Part shown: piece by piece, positions 34,267 to 42,869 of the stretch | Numbering within the stretch: position 1 is the stretch's first letter | Layout: each line of letters opens with the position of its first letter | Source: Nocardia jejuensis NBRC 103114 | GTDB taxonomy: Bacteria; Actinomycetota; Actinomycetes; Mycobacteriales; Mycobacteriaceae | NCBI RefSeq assembly: GCF_001613145.1 | Contig: NZ_BDBU01000025.1 | Span: forward strand, 1 to 64,000 | Length of the DNA stretch: 64,000 nucleotides | Reading direction: 5' to 3' | Notes under the pieces: model-generated | Databases searched by the model: none | Seen by the model: only the letters and a program-made list of their open reading frames with translations | What the model was told of the DNA's origin: nothing | Translations under genes and position numbers: made by a program

Positions 34267-35817
34267 TCAGCAGGTGAGGCCGGCGGCGGGCACCGTCAGA
34301 TCGGTCAAATAGGCGATCACCGGGTCGTCCACGCACGCCACGCCCGAGAGCGACACCGTGTGCCGAGTGCCGTTGAAGGTGATCAGCGCGGCGCCCAGCT
34401 GGTCCGCCAGATCCACACCGGCCTGGTACGGGGTGGCCGGATCCTCGGTGGTGGAGATCACCACGGTCTTGGGCAGTCCCGGGATCGAAAGCCGATGCGG
34501 GGTGCTGGTATTGGGGACCGGCCAGCTCGAGCACAGTTCCAGTGGCGCGGCATCGCTGCCGTGGCCGTCGTCCAGGAACGGGGCCACCCGCCGATATTCG
34601 GAGTCCTGCTTGGCGGCGATGCTTCGATCGGTGATGGCCGGATCGTCCACGCAGCGGATCGCGTTGAAGGCGTCGGCGCTGTTGTCGTAACTGCCGTCCT
34701 CGCGACGACCGTCGTACATGTCGGCGAGCGCGAGCAGGGTGTCGCCGCGGTTCTGGGCCAGTTCCCGCAGGCCCTTGGTGAGCGCGGGCCAGAAGCGGTT
34801 GGAGTACAGCGTCTGCTGCACGCCGGTGATGGCGTCGCCGTAGTGCAGCCCGCGCGGATCCTCGGTCGGCACCGACTTGTTCCACAGCGGGCCCACCAGC
34901 TCCCGGAACTTGGCGGTGGCCTGGGCGGGATCCGAGCCGAGCGGGCAGTTCTCCTTGGACGCGCAGTCCGCGGCGTAGGCGTCGAACGCCTTCTGGAAGC
35001 TCTGCGCCTGCAGCACCGATTCCTTCACCGGATCCTGCTGCGGGTCGAGCGCGCCGTCGAGCACCAGGGCCCGCACGTGGTCCGGGAACTTCTCGGCATA
35101 GGCGTAGCCGAGGCGGGTGCCGTACGAGTAGCCGACATAGTTGAGCTTCGCGTCCCCGACCGCCGCCCGGATGACGTCCATGTCCTGCACGACCTCGCGG
35201 GTGCCGACGTGGGCCAGGAAATCCTTGCCGGTGCGCGTGACGCACTTGTCCGCGTACTGCTTGTTCTCGGTCTCGGCCGCGGCGATCCCGGCCGGTGAAT
35301 TGTCCTTGGGCGCTTCGGCGCGCTCGGCGTCGTTCTCCTCGGAGGTCATGCACTCGATCTTGGGCAGCGAGGCGCCGGTGCCGCGCGGATCGAATCCGAT
35401 CCGATCGAAGCGCTCGGCCAGCTTCGTGCTGTCGGCGATGCCCACCATGTTGATGCCCGCCACGCCCGGCCCGCCCGGGTTGAACAACAGCGAGCCGATC
35501 CGGTCGGGACCGGTGGCCTTCAGCCGCGAGAGCGCGATCTGGGCGGTGCCGCCGTCCGGCTTCTCATAGTCGATCGGCACGGTGACACGGGTGCACTCGG
35601 CCCCCTTGGGCATGTCGTCGTCACCGAAATCCGAGCAGCTGCCCCACTTCAGCGTCTGGTTGTAGAACTGTCCCATTCCCTCCGGAGCGGTCGCGGTGGG
35701 ATTGCCGTCCACCACCGAGGTGCACGCGGCCGCGGTCATCACCAACGCCGTCGCCATGAGCACAGCCCGGCCGGTTCGCATCAACGCCATGCGTCGATCG
35801 TGCCATGCGTTGTTCAT
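34267..35817 (-). CDS. Secreted TAP-like alpha/beta hydrolase, lipoprotein (Rv2223c/Rv2224c family)
   Basis: A 516-aa exported serine hydrolase. The signal region ends at TAAACTSV, a lipobox with Cys about residue 36. The nucleophile is in VGYSYGTRLGYAYA, the acid in STTEDPATP, and the His in GTRHTVSL, with a C-terminal TAP-like domain. M. tuberculosis has two adjacent copies (Rv2223c and Rv2224c/CaeA, a cell-envelope esterase/protease); here there is one. I chose the ATG at 35817 for its GC-rich AGGGG upstream; ATGs at 35790 and 35781 would give a shorter signal peptide. Confidence 0.9.
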   Translation of the reverse strand: MNNAWHDRRMALMRTGRAVLMATALVMTAAACTSVVDGNPTATAPEGMGQFYNQTLKWGSCSDFGDDDMPKGAECTRVTVPIDYEKPDGGTAQIALSRLKATGPDRIGSLLFNPGGPGVAGINMVGIADSTKLAERFDRIGFDPRGTGASLPKIECMTSEENDAERAEAPKDNSPAGIAAAETENKQYADKCVTRTGKDFLAHVGTREVVQDMDVIRAAVGDAKLNYVGYSYGTRLGYAYAEKFPDHVRALVLDGALDPQQDPVKESVLQAQSFQKAFDAYAADCASKENCPLGSDPAQATAKFRELVGPLWNKSVPTEDPRGLHYGDAITGVQQTLYSNRFWPALTKGLRELAQNRGDTLLALADMYDGRREDGSYDNSADAFNAIRCVDDPAITDRSIAAKQDSEYRRVAPFLDDGHGSDAAPLELCSSWPVPNTSTPHRLSIPGLPKTVVISTTEDPATPYQAGVDLADQLGAALITFNGTRHTVSLSGVACVDDPVIAYLTDLTVPAAGLTC

Positions 35818-35960
35818 CGCCCCTGCTTCGCTCCGGCGGGTTCGAGGGTGACGCACGACTCGGTGCCCAACCGCTGGTACACAGCGAATGCCCAGGCGGA
35901 TCACAGAATTGGCGCGCTCAATGGAACCCGGAGGTCCAACCGATTCGATAGGGGTACGTC

Positions 35961-37085
35961 ATGGCCGGCTTTCCGGGTTCATCCGTCGGGTCCGCACCGC
36001 GGGCGCATCAGCGGCGGGTCGCGAGTCTGGCCGCCGCGGCGGTGGTGTCCGCGGCGACGCTGAGTCTGGTGGCGTGCGCGCCGGTGTCCGCGCGGATAGC
36101 CGGCAACCCCGTCGCCGCCTCGCCCGGCGCGGTGACCCGGCCTGCCGGGTTCACCACCGCGCCGGATCTGCACGGCGCGGCGCAGAACGTGGTGTCCGGA
36201 CTCGTGGATGTGAACACCGAACTCGGCATGCAGAACAGCGAGGGCGCGGGCACCGGCATAGTGCTGAGTTCGGACGGCACCGTGCTGACCAACAATCACG
36301 TGGTCGAGGGCGCCACCAAGATCGCGGTGACCGACCTGGGCAACGGGCAGACCTACGGCGCGAGCGTGATCGGCTACGACCGCAAGAACGATCTCGCGGT
36401 CCTGCGACTGTCCGGGGCCTCGGATCTGCAGACCGCGCCGCTGGGCGATTCGGACAAGGTCGCGGTCGGGGACAACGTCGTCGGCGTCGGGAACGCGGGC
36501 GGCAAGGGAACGCCGACCGCGGCGGCCGGACAGGTGACCGCGCTGAACCGCTCGATCACCGCCAGCGATGATTCCGCGGGCGCCGCGGAACAGCTGACCG
36601 GGCTCATCCAGGTCTCGGCGAACATCCAGCCCGGCGACTCCGGCGGGCCGCTGGTCAACGACGCCGGACAGGTGGTCGGCATGGATACCGCCGCCTCCCA
36701 AGGGTTCCGGCTCGGGGGCGGCAATCAGGGCTTCGCCATTCCGATCGACAAGGCCGTGGCCGAAGCAGCCACGATCCGATCCGGAACCACCTCCGGCACC
36801 GTGCACATCGGCGACACCGCCTTCCTCGGCGTCTCGGTCAGCGACTCCGGCGGGCGCGGCGCGATCATCCGCGGGGTGGTCGCCGACGGTCCCGCCGATT
36901 CCCTCGGCCTGAGCGCCGGGGACATCGTCACCGCGCTCGACGACAGCGCCGTGGCCACCGCGACCGATCTCACCGACGCCATGGACGGGCATCACGGCGG
37001 CGAGACCGTGACCGTGCACTGGACCGACCGCCAGGGCGCCGGCCACGCCGAAGCGGTCCGGCTCACCACCGGACCGGTCGGATAG
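35961..37085 (+). CDS. HtrA/PepD-type serine protease with PDZ domain
   Basis: A 374-aa S1C protease. The signal segment ends LSLVACAPV, a likely lipobox, suggesting a lipid anchor. The catalytic triad is His in LTNNHVVEG, Asp in DRKNDLAVLRL and Ser in QPGDSGGPLVND. A PDZ domain follows (about residues 275-370). Such proteases handle misfolded or signalling proteins outside the membrane. It is divergent from the TAP-like hydrolase, with a 143-base gap. It is not part of the M. tuberculosis order at this point. Confidence 0.9.
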   Translation: MAGFPGSSVGSAPRAHQRRVASLAAAAVVSAATLSLVACAPVSARIAGNPVAASPGAVTRPAGFTTAPDLHGAAQNVVSGLVDVNTELGMQNSEGAGTGIVLSSDGTVLTNNHVVEGATKIAVTDLGNGQTYGASVIGYDRKNDLAVLRLSGASDLQTAPLGDSDKVAVGDNVVGVGNAGGKGTPTAAAGQVTALNRSITASDDSAGAAEQLTGLIQVSANIQPGDSGGPLVNDAGQVVGMDTAASQGFRLGGGNQGFAIPIDKAVAEAATIRSGTTSGTVHIGDTAFLGVSVSDSGGRGAIIRGVVADGPADSLGLSAGDIVTALDDSAVATATDLTDAMDGHHGGETVTVHWTDRQGAGHAEAVRLTTGPVG

Positions 37086-37201
37086 CCCGGCTCGGATGTG
37101 AGGAATTGCATCGCTGCCGGGCAGGGCGAAGGTGGCAGACTTGTCTCGTCAGAACAACCCGGGGACCCGATTGGGCCTCGAGGACGACGAAAGGGACGAT
37201 G

Positions 37202-38083
37202 ATGTCCGTAAACGATGCAGCTGTCTCCGCATCCACCGAGGAAACCCCTGCTTACGGCGCCGTACCCGCCGCACCGAAGACTCCCGCGAAGCGGAAGACG
37301 CGAGTGCAGCACCTGGCGCAGATGAAGCAGGCCGGCGAGCGGTGGTCCATGCTCACCGCGTACGACTACTCCACCGCCCGGCTGTTCGAAGAGGCCGGCA
37401 TCCCGGTGCTGCTGGTCGGCGATTCGGCCGCCAATGTGGTCTACGGCTACGACACCACGGTCTCGATCACCGTGGACGAGCTGCTGCCGCTGGTGCGGGG
37501 CGTGGTGCGCGGCGCGCCGAACGCCCTCGTGGTGGCCGATCTGCCGTTCGGCAGCTACGAGTCCTCGCCCGAGCAGGCGCTGGCCACGGCCGTGCGTTTC
37601 ATGAAGGAGGGCGGCGCGCAGGCGGTGAAGCTGGAGGGCGGCGAGCGGATGGCCGACACCATCGCCAAGATCACCGCCGCGGGCATTCCGGTGATGGCAC
37701 ATATCGGTTTCACGCCGCAGAGCGTCAACACCCTGGGCGGTTTCCGGGTGCAGGGCCGCGGTGACGGCGCCGAGCAGCTGGTCGCCGATGCCATCGCGGT
37801 GCAGGAGGCCGGGGCGTTCTCGGTCGTGATGGAAATGGTGCCCTCCGAGATCGCCGGGCAGGTCACTCGCAAGCTGACCATTCCGACCGTCGGCATCGGC
37901 GCGGGCGCCGAATGCGACGCGCAGGTGCTGGTCTGGCAGGACATGGCCGGATACACCAGCGGCAAGACCGCCAAGTTCGTGAAGAAGTTCGCGGCGGTCG
38001 GCGACGAACTGCGTTCGGCCGCAGCGACTTACGCGGACGAGGTGCGCCGGGGCGTGTTCCCCGCGCCGGAGCACGGCTTCTGA
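37202..38083 (+). CDS. panB: 3-methyl-2-oxobutanoate hydroxymethyltransferase PanB
   Basis: A 293-aa ketopantoate hydroxymethyltransferase, the first step of pantothenate synthesis. Blocks are the Mg-binding VGDSAANVVYGYD, ADLPFGSYESSPEQA, QAVKLEGGERM and the catalytic Glu region VVMEMVPSEIAG. About 35 residues precede the conserved domain (QHLAQMKQAGERWSMLTAYD). Two ATGs are adjacent; the second (37202) is better spaced from AAAGGG. A terminator-like hairpin follows. Equivalent to Rv2225. Confidence 0.96.
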   Translation: MSVNDAAVSASTEETPAYGAVPAAPKTPAKRKTRVQHLAQMKQAGERWSMLTAYDYSTARLFEEAGIPVLLVGDSAANVVYGYDTTVSITVDELLPLVRGVVRGAPNALVVADLPFGSYESSPEQALATAVRFMKEGGAQAVKLEGGERMADTIAKITAAGIPVMAHIGFTPQSVNTLGGFRVQGRGDGAEQLVADAIAVQEAGAFSVVMEMVPSEIAGQVTRKLTIPTVGIGAGAECDAQVLVWQDMAGYTSGKTAKFVKKFAAVGDELRSAAATYADEVRRGVFPAPEHGF

Positions 38084-38107
38084 GCCGATTGCTCGGTCCG
38101 CATCGGA

Positions 38108-38143
38108 AAACGCGCCCTCTCGGAACCTCGCGGGGGCGCGTTT
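38108..38143 (+). terminator. Intrinsic terminator after panB
   Basis: Arms aaacgcgccc and gggcgcgttt form a 10-bp stem around a 16-base loop, ending in TTT, 24 bases after the panB stop. Confidence 0.65.
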
Positions 38144-38261
38144 CGGGCTTCGCATAGCCGTTCGCTATCACCACATCTTTTCCCTCGGGTCTTCACAGAC
38201 CGCCGCCATAAATTCCTGGCAGACTCGTATCCGACGAAGCTCGAACGACCAGAGGGAAGTT

Positions 38262-38744
38262 ATGCATCGCCGTTGGATGGACAGTCGCTGGGTTCGGCGT
38301 ACGCCGCTGTTGGTCACCGCCGCAGCCGCGATCGCCCTGACCGCCGCGTGCGGGGGGAACCCCGCGACGACCGGATCCTCGCAGCCGCAGGGTTCGTCCG
38401 CACCACTGACGAGCTCGGGTAAGCCGGCCCCGTCGGGCAGCAATGCCCCGAACACCACCAAGGCCGGGGACAAGGTGACGGTCTCGGACGACGCCGCCAA
38501 GCAGCTGTGCGACATGATCCGTCCGCAGCTCTCGGACTGGCGCGTGCAGGGCCCGACGCTGGGCGGCATCGCGTACAACGCCACCGTGCACGAGTGGGCG
38601 GTGCGCAACGGCGGCATCAACATGCAGGTGCTCGGCGACAAGGACGTGATCGACCGACTCACCACCGCCAACTGCTCCGACGTCCGCGATCAGGCCATTC
38701 AGGCGCTCGAGATCCCGAATCTGGCCACGGGGCTGGCATTCTGA
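38262..38744 (+). CDS. Small lipoprotein, 160 aa
   Basis: A putative lipoprotein. A basic N terminus (RRWMDSRWVRR) and a hydrophobic core end at the lipobox LTAAC (Cys about residue 30). A Ser/Pro/Thr/Gly-rich linker covers about residues 31-65, and a compact C-terminal domain (VTVSDDAAKQLCDMIRPQL to the end) has two cysteines. I do not recognise the domain beyond its resemblance to short actinobacterial lipoproteins of unknown function. The ATG has AGAGGGAAG upstream. Its stop overlaps the iminopeptidase start (TGATG). Confidence 0.8.
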   Translation: MHRRWMDSRWVRRTPLLVTAAAAIALTAACGGNPATTGSSQPQGSSAPLTSSGKPAPSGSNAPNTTKAGDKVTVSDDAAKQLCDMIRPQLSDWRVQGPTLGGIAYNATVHEWAVRNGGINMQVLGDKDVIDRLTTANCSDVRDQAIQALEIPNLATGLAF

Positions 38745-39700
38745 TGCGCACCCTGTACCCGCCGATCTCGCCGTACGAGCAGGGCATGCTCGATGTCGGC
38801 GACGGCCAGCAGGTGTATTGGGAGGTCAGCGGCAACCCGGACGGGAAGCCGGTGGTGTTCCTGCACGGCGGGCCCGGTGGGGGCACCGCGCCGTTCCACC
38901 GGCAGTTCTTCGATCCGGCGGCGTACCGGATCGTGCTGTTCGATCAGCGGGGATGCGGGCAGTCCACGCCGCACATCGCGGACGGGGCGAGCCTCGAGCA
39001 CAACACCACCTGGCATCTGGTGGCCGATATCGAGGCGCTGCGAACGCATCTCGGCATCGAGCGGTGGCAGGTGTTCGGCGGATCGTGGGGCTCCACGCTG
39101 GCGCTGGCGTACGCGCAGAGCCATCCGGAGCGGGTGAGCGAACTGATCCTGCGCGGCATTTTCCTGCTGCGGCGCAAGGAGATCGACTGGTACTACAATG
39201 GCGCTGCGGGGTACGTGTACCCCGACGAGTGGGAGAAGTTTCTGGCGCCGGTGCCCGCGGCCGAACGCACATCCGATCTGGTCGAGGTCTATCACCGCCT
39301 GCTGCACTCCCCCGATGCCGAGATTGCCACCGACGCGGCCGTCGCGTGGTCGACCTGGGAGGGTGCCACGAGTTCCCTGCTGCCCCAACCCGATCGGGTC
39401 GCCGAAACCGCCGATCCGCGCTTCGCGCTGGCGTTCGCTCGTATCGAGAACCACTATTTCGTGAACCGCGGCTTCCTGGACGACGGGCGGCTGCTGCGCG
39501 ATATCGATCGCATCGCGCACATTCCCGGAGTGATCGTGCAGGGCCGCCACGACGTGGTGTGCCCGGCCGTGAGCGCCTGGGATCTGCATCAGGCCTGGCC
39601 CGGTTCGGAACTGCACATGGTGCCCGATGCCGGCCATTCCGCCTCCGAACCCGGCATCACCCACCATCTGGTGGAAGCCACGGACAAGTACAGGACGTAG
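38744..39700 (+). CDS. pip: Proline iminopeptidase
   Basis: A 318-aa alpha/beta hydrolase of the S33 prolyl aminopeptidase family, which removes N-terminal proline. Motifs are LHGGPGGG (oxyanion), FDQRGCGQS, the nucleophile FGGSWGSTLALAY, the acid in VQGRHDVVCP and the His in VPDAGHSASEP. It has no signal peptide. It is translationally coupled to the lipoprotein upstream, and the next gene starts directly after its stop. Confidence 0.93.
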   Translation: MRTLYPPISPYEQGMLDVGDGQQVYWEVSGNPDGKPVVFLHGGPGGGTAPFHRQFFDPAAYRIVLFDQRGCGQSTPHIADGASLEHNTTWHLVADIEALRTHLGIERWQVFGGSWGSTLALAYAQSHPERVSELILRGIFLLRRKEIDWYYNGAAGYVYPDEWEKFLAPVPAAERTSDLVEVYHRLLHSPDAEIATDAAVAWSTWEGATSSLLPQPDRVAETADPRFALAFARIENHYFVNRGFLDDGRLLRDIDRIAHIPGVIVQGRHDVVCPAVSAWDLHQAWPGSELHMVPDAGHSASEPGITHHLVEATDKYRT

Positions 39701-40726
39701 ATGAGCACCACAGCCGGTCCCGCGTTAGTCGCCGCTCTCGACGCCGATGTGGACCGGCTGTGTGAGGCCGAACCCCAAGTCCGCGAAGACCTTCCGGATT
39801 CGGTGCACAGTATGCGGGTGGCCACGCGCCGCCTGCGCAGCGTCCTCAAGTCCTACCGCAAAGTCCTGCGCCGCACCCCCACCACCGAGCTCCGCGACGA
39901 ATTGCGCTGGCTCGCGGGGCTGCTCGGCGTCGCCCGCGATGCCGAGGTCCGCGCCGAACGATTCACGGCGCTGCTGAGCGAGAGCGGAATCGCCGTGCCC
40001 GAGGACGCCGAGCCGCTCGCCGACACCGAGTCACCCGGTAGCACAACCGACTCCGCCAACGCCGGATCCAGCGGCGATTGCACTGTCGCGGTCTCCGACA
40101 ATGTCGTTCTACTCGCCGAGGAGAGCGCCCTGGGCAATACCGAGGTTCCAGGCGGGAAACCTTCTCTCGTCACCGATTTCGGCGCTCATCTGGTAGCCGT
40201 CGAACGCCGCGTCTATGCCGGGGCGCACGCGGCGATTCTCGACGGCCTGGACAGTCGCCGCTACCGCACTCTCACCGATCGCCTGCACGCGCTGACGGCC
40301 GATCCCCCGCTGCGCACCGCCCACGCCGAGTTACCCGCCGACGAGGTCTTCGCCGACGTCCTGCGCCACGACTTCCACGAACTGCGCCACCTCGTGCGCA
40401 CCGAACCTGACCCGTCCGATCCGGCACGCGTGGAACACCTCCACGACATCCGCAAGGCCGCCAAACGCCTGCGCTACTCCGCCGAAGCGGCCAAGGCGGT
40501 CCTCGGCGACCCCGCCGCCACCCTGGCCCGCAGCGCCAAGAAACTGCAGGGCGTTCTCGGCGACCACCGCGACGCCGTCGAATCCCTCGCCACCCTGCAC
40601 GCCCACGCCCCCGACCCCGTCACCCCCAGCTACCAGCGCATGTGCGACGCGGAGGAAGCCGCCGCCGCCAAGGCCCTGGAGTCCTACCCGGCAGCCACCG
40701 ATTTCCTCCACCACCACCCGCTCTGA
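39701..40726 (+). CDS. CHAD domain protein
   Basis: A 341-aa CHAD-domain protein. The helical domain contains the conserved HSMRVATRRLRSVLKSYRKVL in its first half and HDIRKAAKRLRYSAEA in its second. Both are His/Arg/Lys-rich helices known to bind polyphosphate in characterised members. An insertion of about 65 residues (roughly 105-170), Ser/Asp/Glu-rich, splits the domain. The M. tuberculosis counterpart at this place (Rv2226) also has a CYTH domain, which is absent here. The ATG follows the iminopeptidase stop with no gap. Confidence 0.87.
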   Translation: MSTTAGPALVAALDADVDRLCEAEPQVREDLPDSVHSMRVATRRLRSVLKSYRKVLRRTPTTELRDELRWLAGLLGVARDAEVRAERFTALLSESGIAVPEDAEPLADTESPGSTTDSANAGSSGDCTVAVSDNVVLLAEESALGNTEVPGGKPSLVTDFGAHLVAVERRVYAGAHAAILDGLDSRRYRTLTDRLHALTADPPLRTAHAELPADEVFADVLRHDFHELRHLVRTEPDPSDPARVEHLHDIRKAAKRLRYSAEAAKAVLGDPAATLARSAKKLQGVLGDHRDAVESLATLHAHAPDPVTPSYQRMCDAEEAAAAKALESYPAATDFLHHHPL

Positions 40727-40729
40727 CCG

Positions 40730-42178
40730 CTAGAGCTCGTCGGTCTCGTCGAAGGCGAAGGTGACGGTGCGGGTGGTGGGGTCGGCCTCGGTGAGGCGGA
40801 CGGTGACCTGCGCGCCTTCGGACGGGGAGCCGGTGCATTTGGCGAGGACGGGTGGGGTGGGGATGAAGATCTCGGCGGGGCGGGTGCCGTTGGCTTCGCG
40901 CAGGACGGTGGCGTCGAAGTCGGTGCCGACCCGCGGAGCCAGGATGGTGGACTCGGTGAGGTCGACGCAGGCGCGTTCGAGTTTGTTCGCGGTGGCGTCG
41001 CTGCGGCGCATGGTGTCCACGACCGGGGAGAGACCGTCGGTGACCCACTGCGGGACTTCGGCTTTCGCGCAGTAGGCGAGGCAGACCTCGGTGGCGTAGC
41101 GATCTGCCAAGCGGCGCAGCGGGGCGGTCACGTGGGCGTACGGGGCGCCGATTCCGCTGTGCTGCACGGTGTCCGGGGCCTGACCGTCCAGGATCGTGTA
41201 GGTGGCTCCGCGCAGCAGGCTGGTGGCCTCGGACATCAGCACCAGGGTCGCGGGGGCGTTGGGGTCCAGGCCCGCGAGCACGCGCCCGGCGGAGTCGCCC
41301 TCGGGCCACGGCACCCCCATCGCGGCGGCCGTGCGGCGCATCGATTCGATGGCCGCGGACGCGGGCGGCGGCATGGTGCGCAGCAATCCGGCATGTTCGG
41401 AGTTATAGCCGTCCAGCATTATTCGAGCCGCGCACATGCCGGTGAGCAATGAGACCTGCTCGTTCCAGTCGTCGGCGGCGGTACGGGGTTCGAGCACCAG
41501 CTGCCAGTGGTCGACACCGGTTTGCTCGTCGTCGCGAACGACGCTCTGCGCGGGCAGCCGGAGATTGATCGCGCCGCGATTCAATCCGGATTCGATGCGC
41601 AGCCGCCCGAATTCCGGGAGAGCGGCGACGGAGGGGTGCAGGCGGCCGGCGTCGGCGTCGGCCTGCACTCCGGCGTAGTCGAGGCGGGCGCGCGAGCGCA
41701 CCAGCGCCCGGGTCACCGTGGCGTGGAGCGGCTCGGCCTGCGCGTCGAGTTCGATGGTCCACAGCGCGGCGGCCCGGTCCTGATCGGGCAGCAGGCTCGC
41801 GCGGTTCTCGGACAGCTCGTGCGGGTGCAGCGGGACGGTGCCGTCGGGCAGGTAGAAGGTCTGGCCGCGGGCCAGGGATTCGCGAGCGAGCGGGCCGTCG
41901 GGAGTGACGAACGCGGCCACGTCGGCGATCGCGTAGTACAGGAGAAATCCGGTGGGGGTGCGCTCGAGGGCCAGTGCCTGATCGAGGTCCATCGCGCCGG
42001 GCGGATCGATCGTGACCAGCGGTATCTCGCGGCGATCGACCCGAATACCCGCGAACGCGTCGACCGCGTCGCGGGCTTCCGAGACGGCCTCGGACGGATA
42101 GTCCGAGGCCAATCCGAATTCGGTTCGGACGGCGCCGAAATCCACCGGCGCCGACACGATCCTCTGATGTAATTCCAC
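40730..42178 (-). CDS. RNB-domain ribonuclease (RNase II/R family)
   Basis: A 482-aa exoribonuclease-like protein. The catalytic block is TIDPPGAMDLDQALAL. Its three aspartates match metal-binding positions of RNase II, but the fourth usual Asp is Gln, as DLDQ replaces DxDD. Further blocks are YYAIADVAAFV, SENRASLLPDQDRAA, and APYAHVTAPLRRLADRY, with the expected Tyr/Arg region. No separate cold-shock or S1 domains are obvious. The GTG at 42178 precedes ELHQRIVSAPVDF; no clear Shine-Dalgarno is present, so the start is uncertain. It converges with the CHAD gene. Confidence 0.86.
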   Translation of the reverse strand: MELHQRIVSAPVDFGAVRTEFGLASDYPSEAVSEARDAVDAFAGIRVDRREIPLVTIDPPGAMDLDQALALERTPTGFLLYYAIADVAAFVTPDGPLARESLARGQTFYLPDGTVPLHPHELSENRASLLPDQDRAAALWTIELDAQAEPLHATVTRALVRSRARLDYAGVQADADAGRLHPSVAALPEFGRLRIESGLNRGAINLRLPAQSVVRDDEQTGVDHWQLVLEPRTAADDWNEQVSLLTGMCAARIMLDGYNSEHAGLLRTMPPPASAAIESMRRTAAAMGVPWPEGDSAGRVLAGLDPNAPATLVLMSEATSLLRGATYTILDGQAPDTVQHSGIGAPYAHVTAPLRRLADRYATEVCLAYCAKAEVPQWVTDGLSPVVDTMRRSDATANKLERACVDLTESTILAPRVGTDFDATVLREANGTRPAEIFIPTPPVLAKCTGSPSEGAQVTVRLTEADPTTRTVTFAFDETDEL

Positions 42179-42192
42179 TGAGTGCGCAGACC

Positions 42193-42525
42193 CTACTGCA
42201 GGGCCAGCATGGTGCCGTTCAGCTGATCGAACGGACCGTACACGGTGAACACCACCCGGCCTGCCGGATACTGCGCCGACAGCGCCGCCGCCGAATCCAG
42301 CGATTCGCCGAAGGAGGCGGCCGAGGGGTGCGGCAGACCGGCGAGGGTCTGCCCGAAGTGGGTGCTCGCCACCCACTGAGTGTCCGACGGAGTGAGATCA
42401 ACCTGCACTCCGCCCGGCAGCGGAGTCACGGAGAACGCCGAAGCGGATCCGGCACCCAGCATTACCGAAACGGACGCGGCGGCGGCGAGAATCGCACCTG
42501 CTGCCAGTTTGCGAGCAATTCGCAT
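42193..42525 (-). CDS. Small secreted protein, 110 aa
   Basis: A short exported protein: basic start MRIARKLAAG, an Ala/Val-rich core and an SASA cleavage site near residue 30, leaving about 80 mature residues. The mature part includes LPGGVQVDLTPSDTQWVAS and the C-terminal FDQLNGTMLALQ, with no cysteines. It resembles small secreted proteins common in Nocardia and Rhodococcus, with no assigned function. It lies 14 bases upstream of the RNB gene on the same strand. Confidence 0.8.
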   Translation of the reverse strand: MRIARKLAAGAILAAAASVSVMLGAGSASAFSVTPLPGGVQVDLTPSDTQWVASTHFGQTLAGLPHPSAASFGESLDSAAALSAQYPAGRVVFTVYGPFDQLNGTMLALQ

Positions 42526-42750
42526 TTAGTCGAGACCTGCTTTCCGACGAGAGTTCATGCCCTTCGCCCGCTGCGATCGCAACGGGACTTTCCGACGCGC
42601 AACACTTTATGACGTCGATCACGTTCTGTGCCAGTCGCGGGGGTAAGTATCACCCGACACGCCGAGCCGCGCCCGTTATGCGCAAGCGGGCGCGTCGCCA
42701 TTGTCATCCACGTCGGCGTTCCGCGCACAGTGGGGATAGAGCGGCGTCCC

Positions 42751-42858
42751 TCACGTTCTGTCGCGCATACCGCCCGGCAGCGCCGCGGAAACGAACTTCA
42801 GCAGATAGGCGATCGCGAACAGCACCAGCACAGCCAGCGGCTGGATAAGCATCGACAT
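42751..42858 (-). CDS. 35-aa single-span membrane peptide
   Basis: A very short gene reading MSMLIQPLAVLVLFAIAYLL then KFVSAALPGGMRDRT. One hydrophobic helix of about 20 residues is followed by a short basic tail. GAGGAG lies six bases before the ATG, within the last codons of the slipin gene, whose stop is 11 bases upstream. Spacing, signal and composition make translation very likely and put it in the slipin operon. I do not know its family; a small subunit or regulator of the slipin complex is plausible but inferred. Confidence 0.7.
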   Translation of the reverse strand: MSMLIQPLAVLVLFAIAYLLKFVSAALPGGMRDRT

Positions 42859-42869
42859 CGTCGAGCTCC

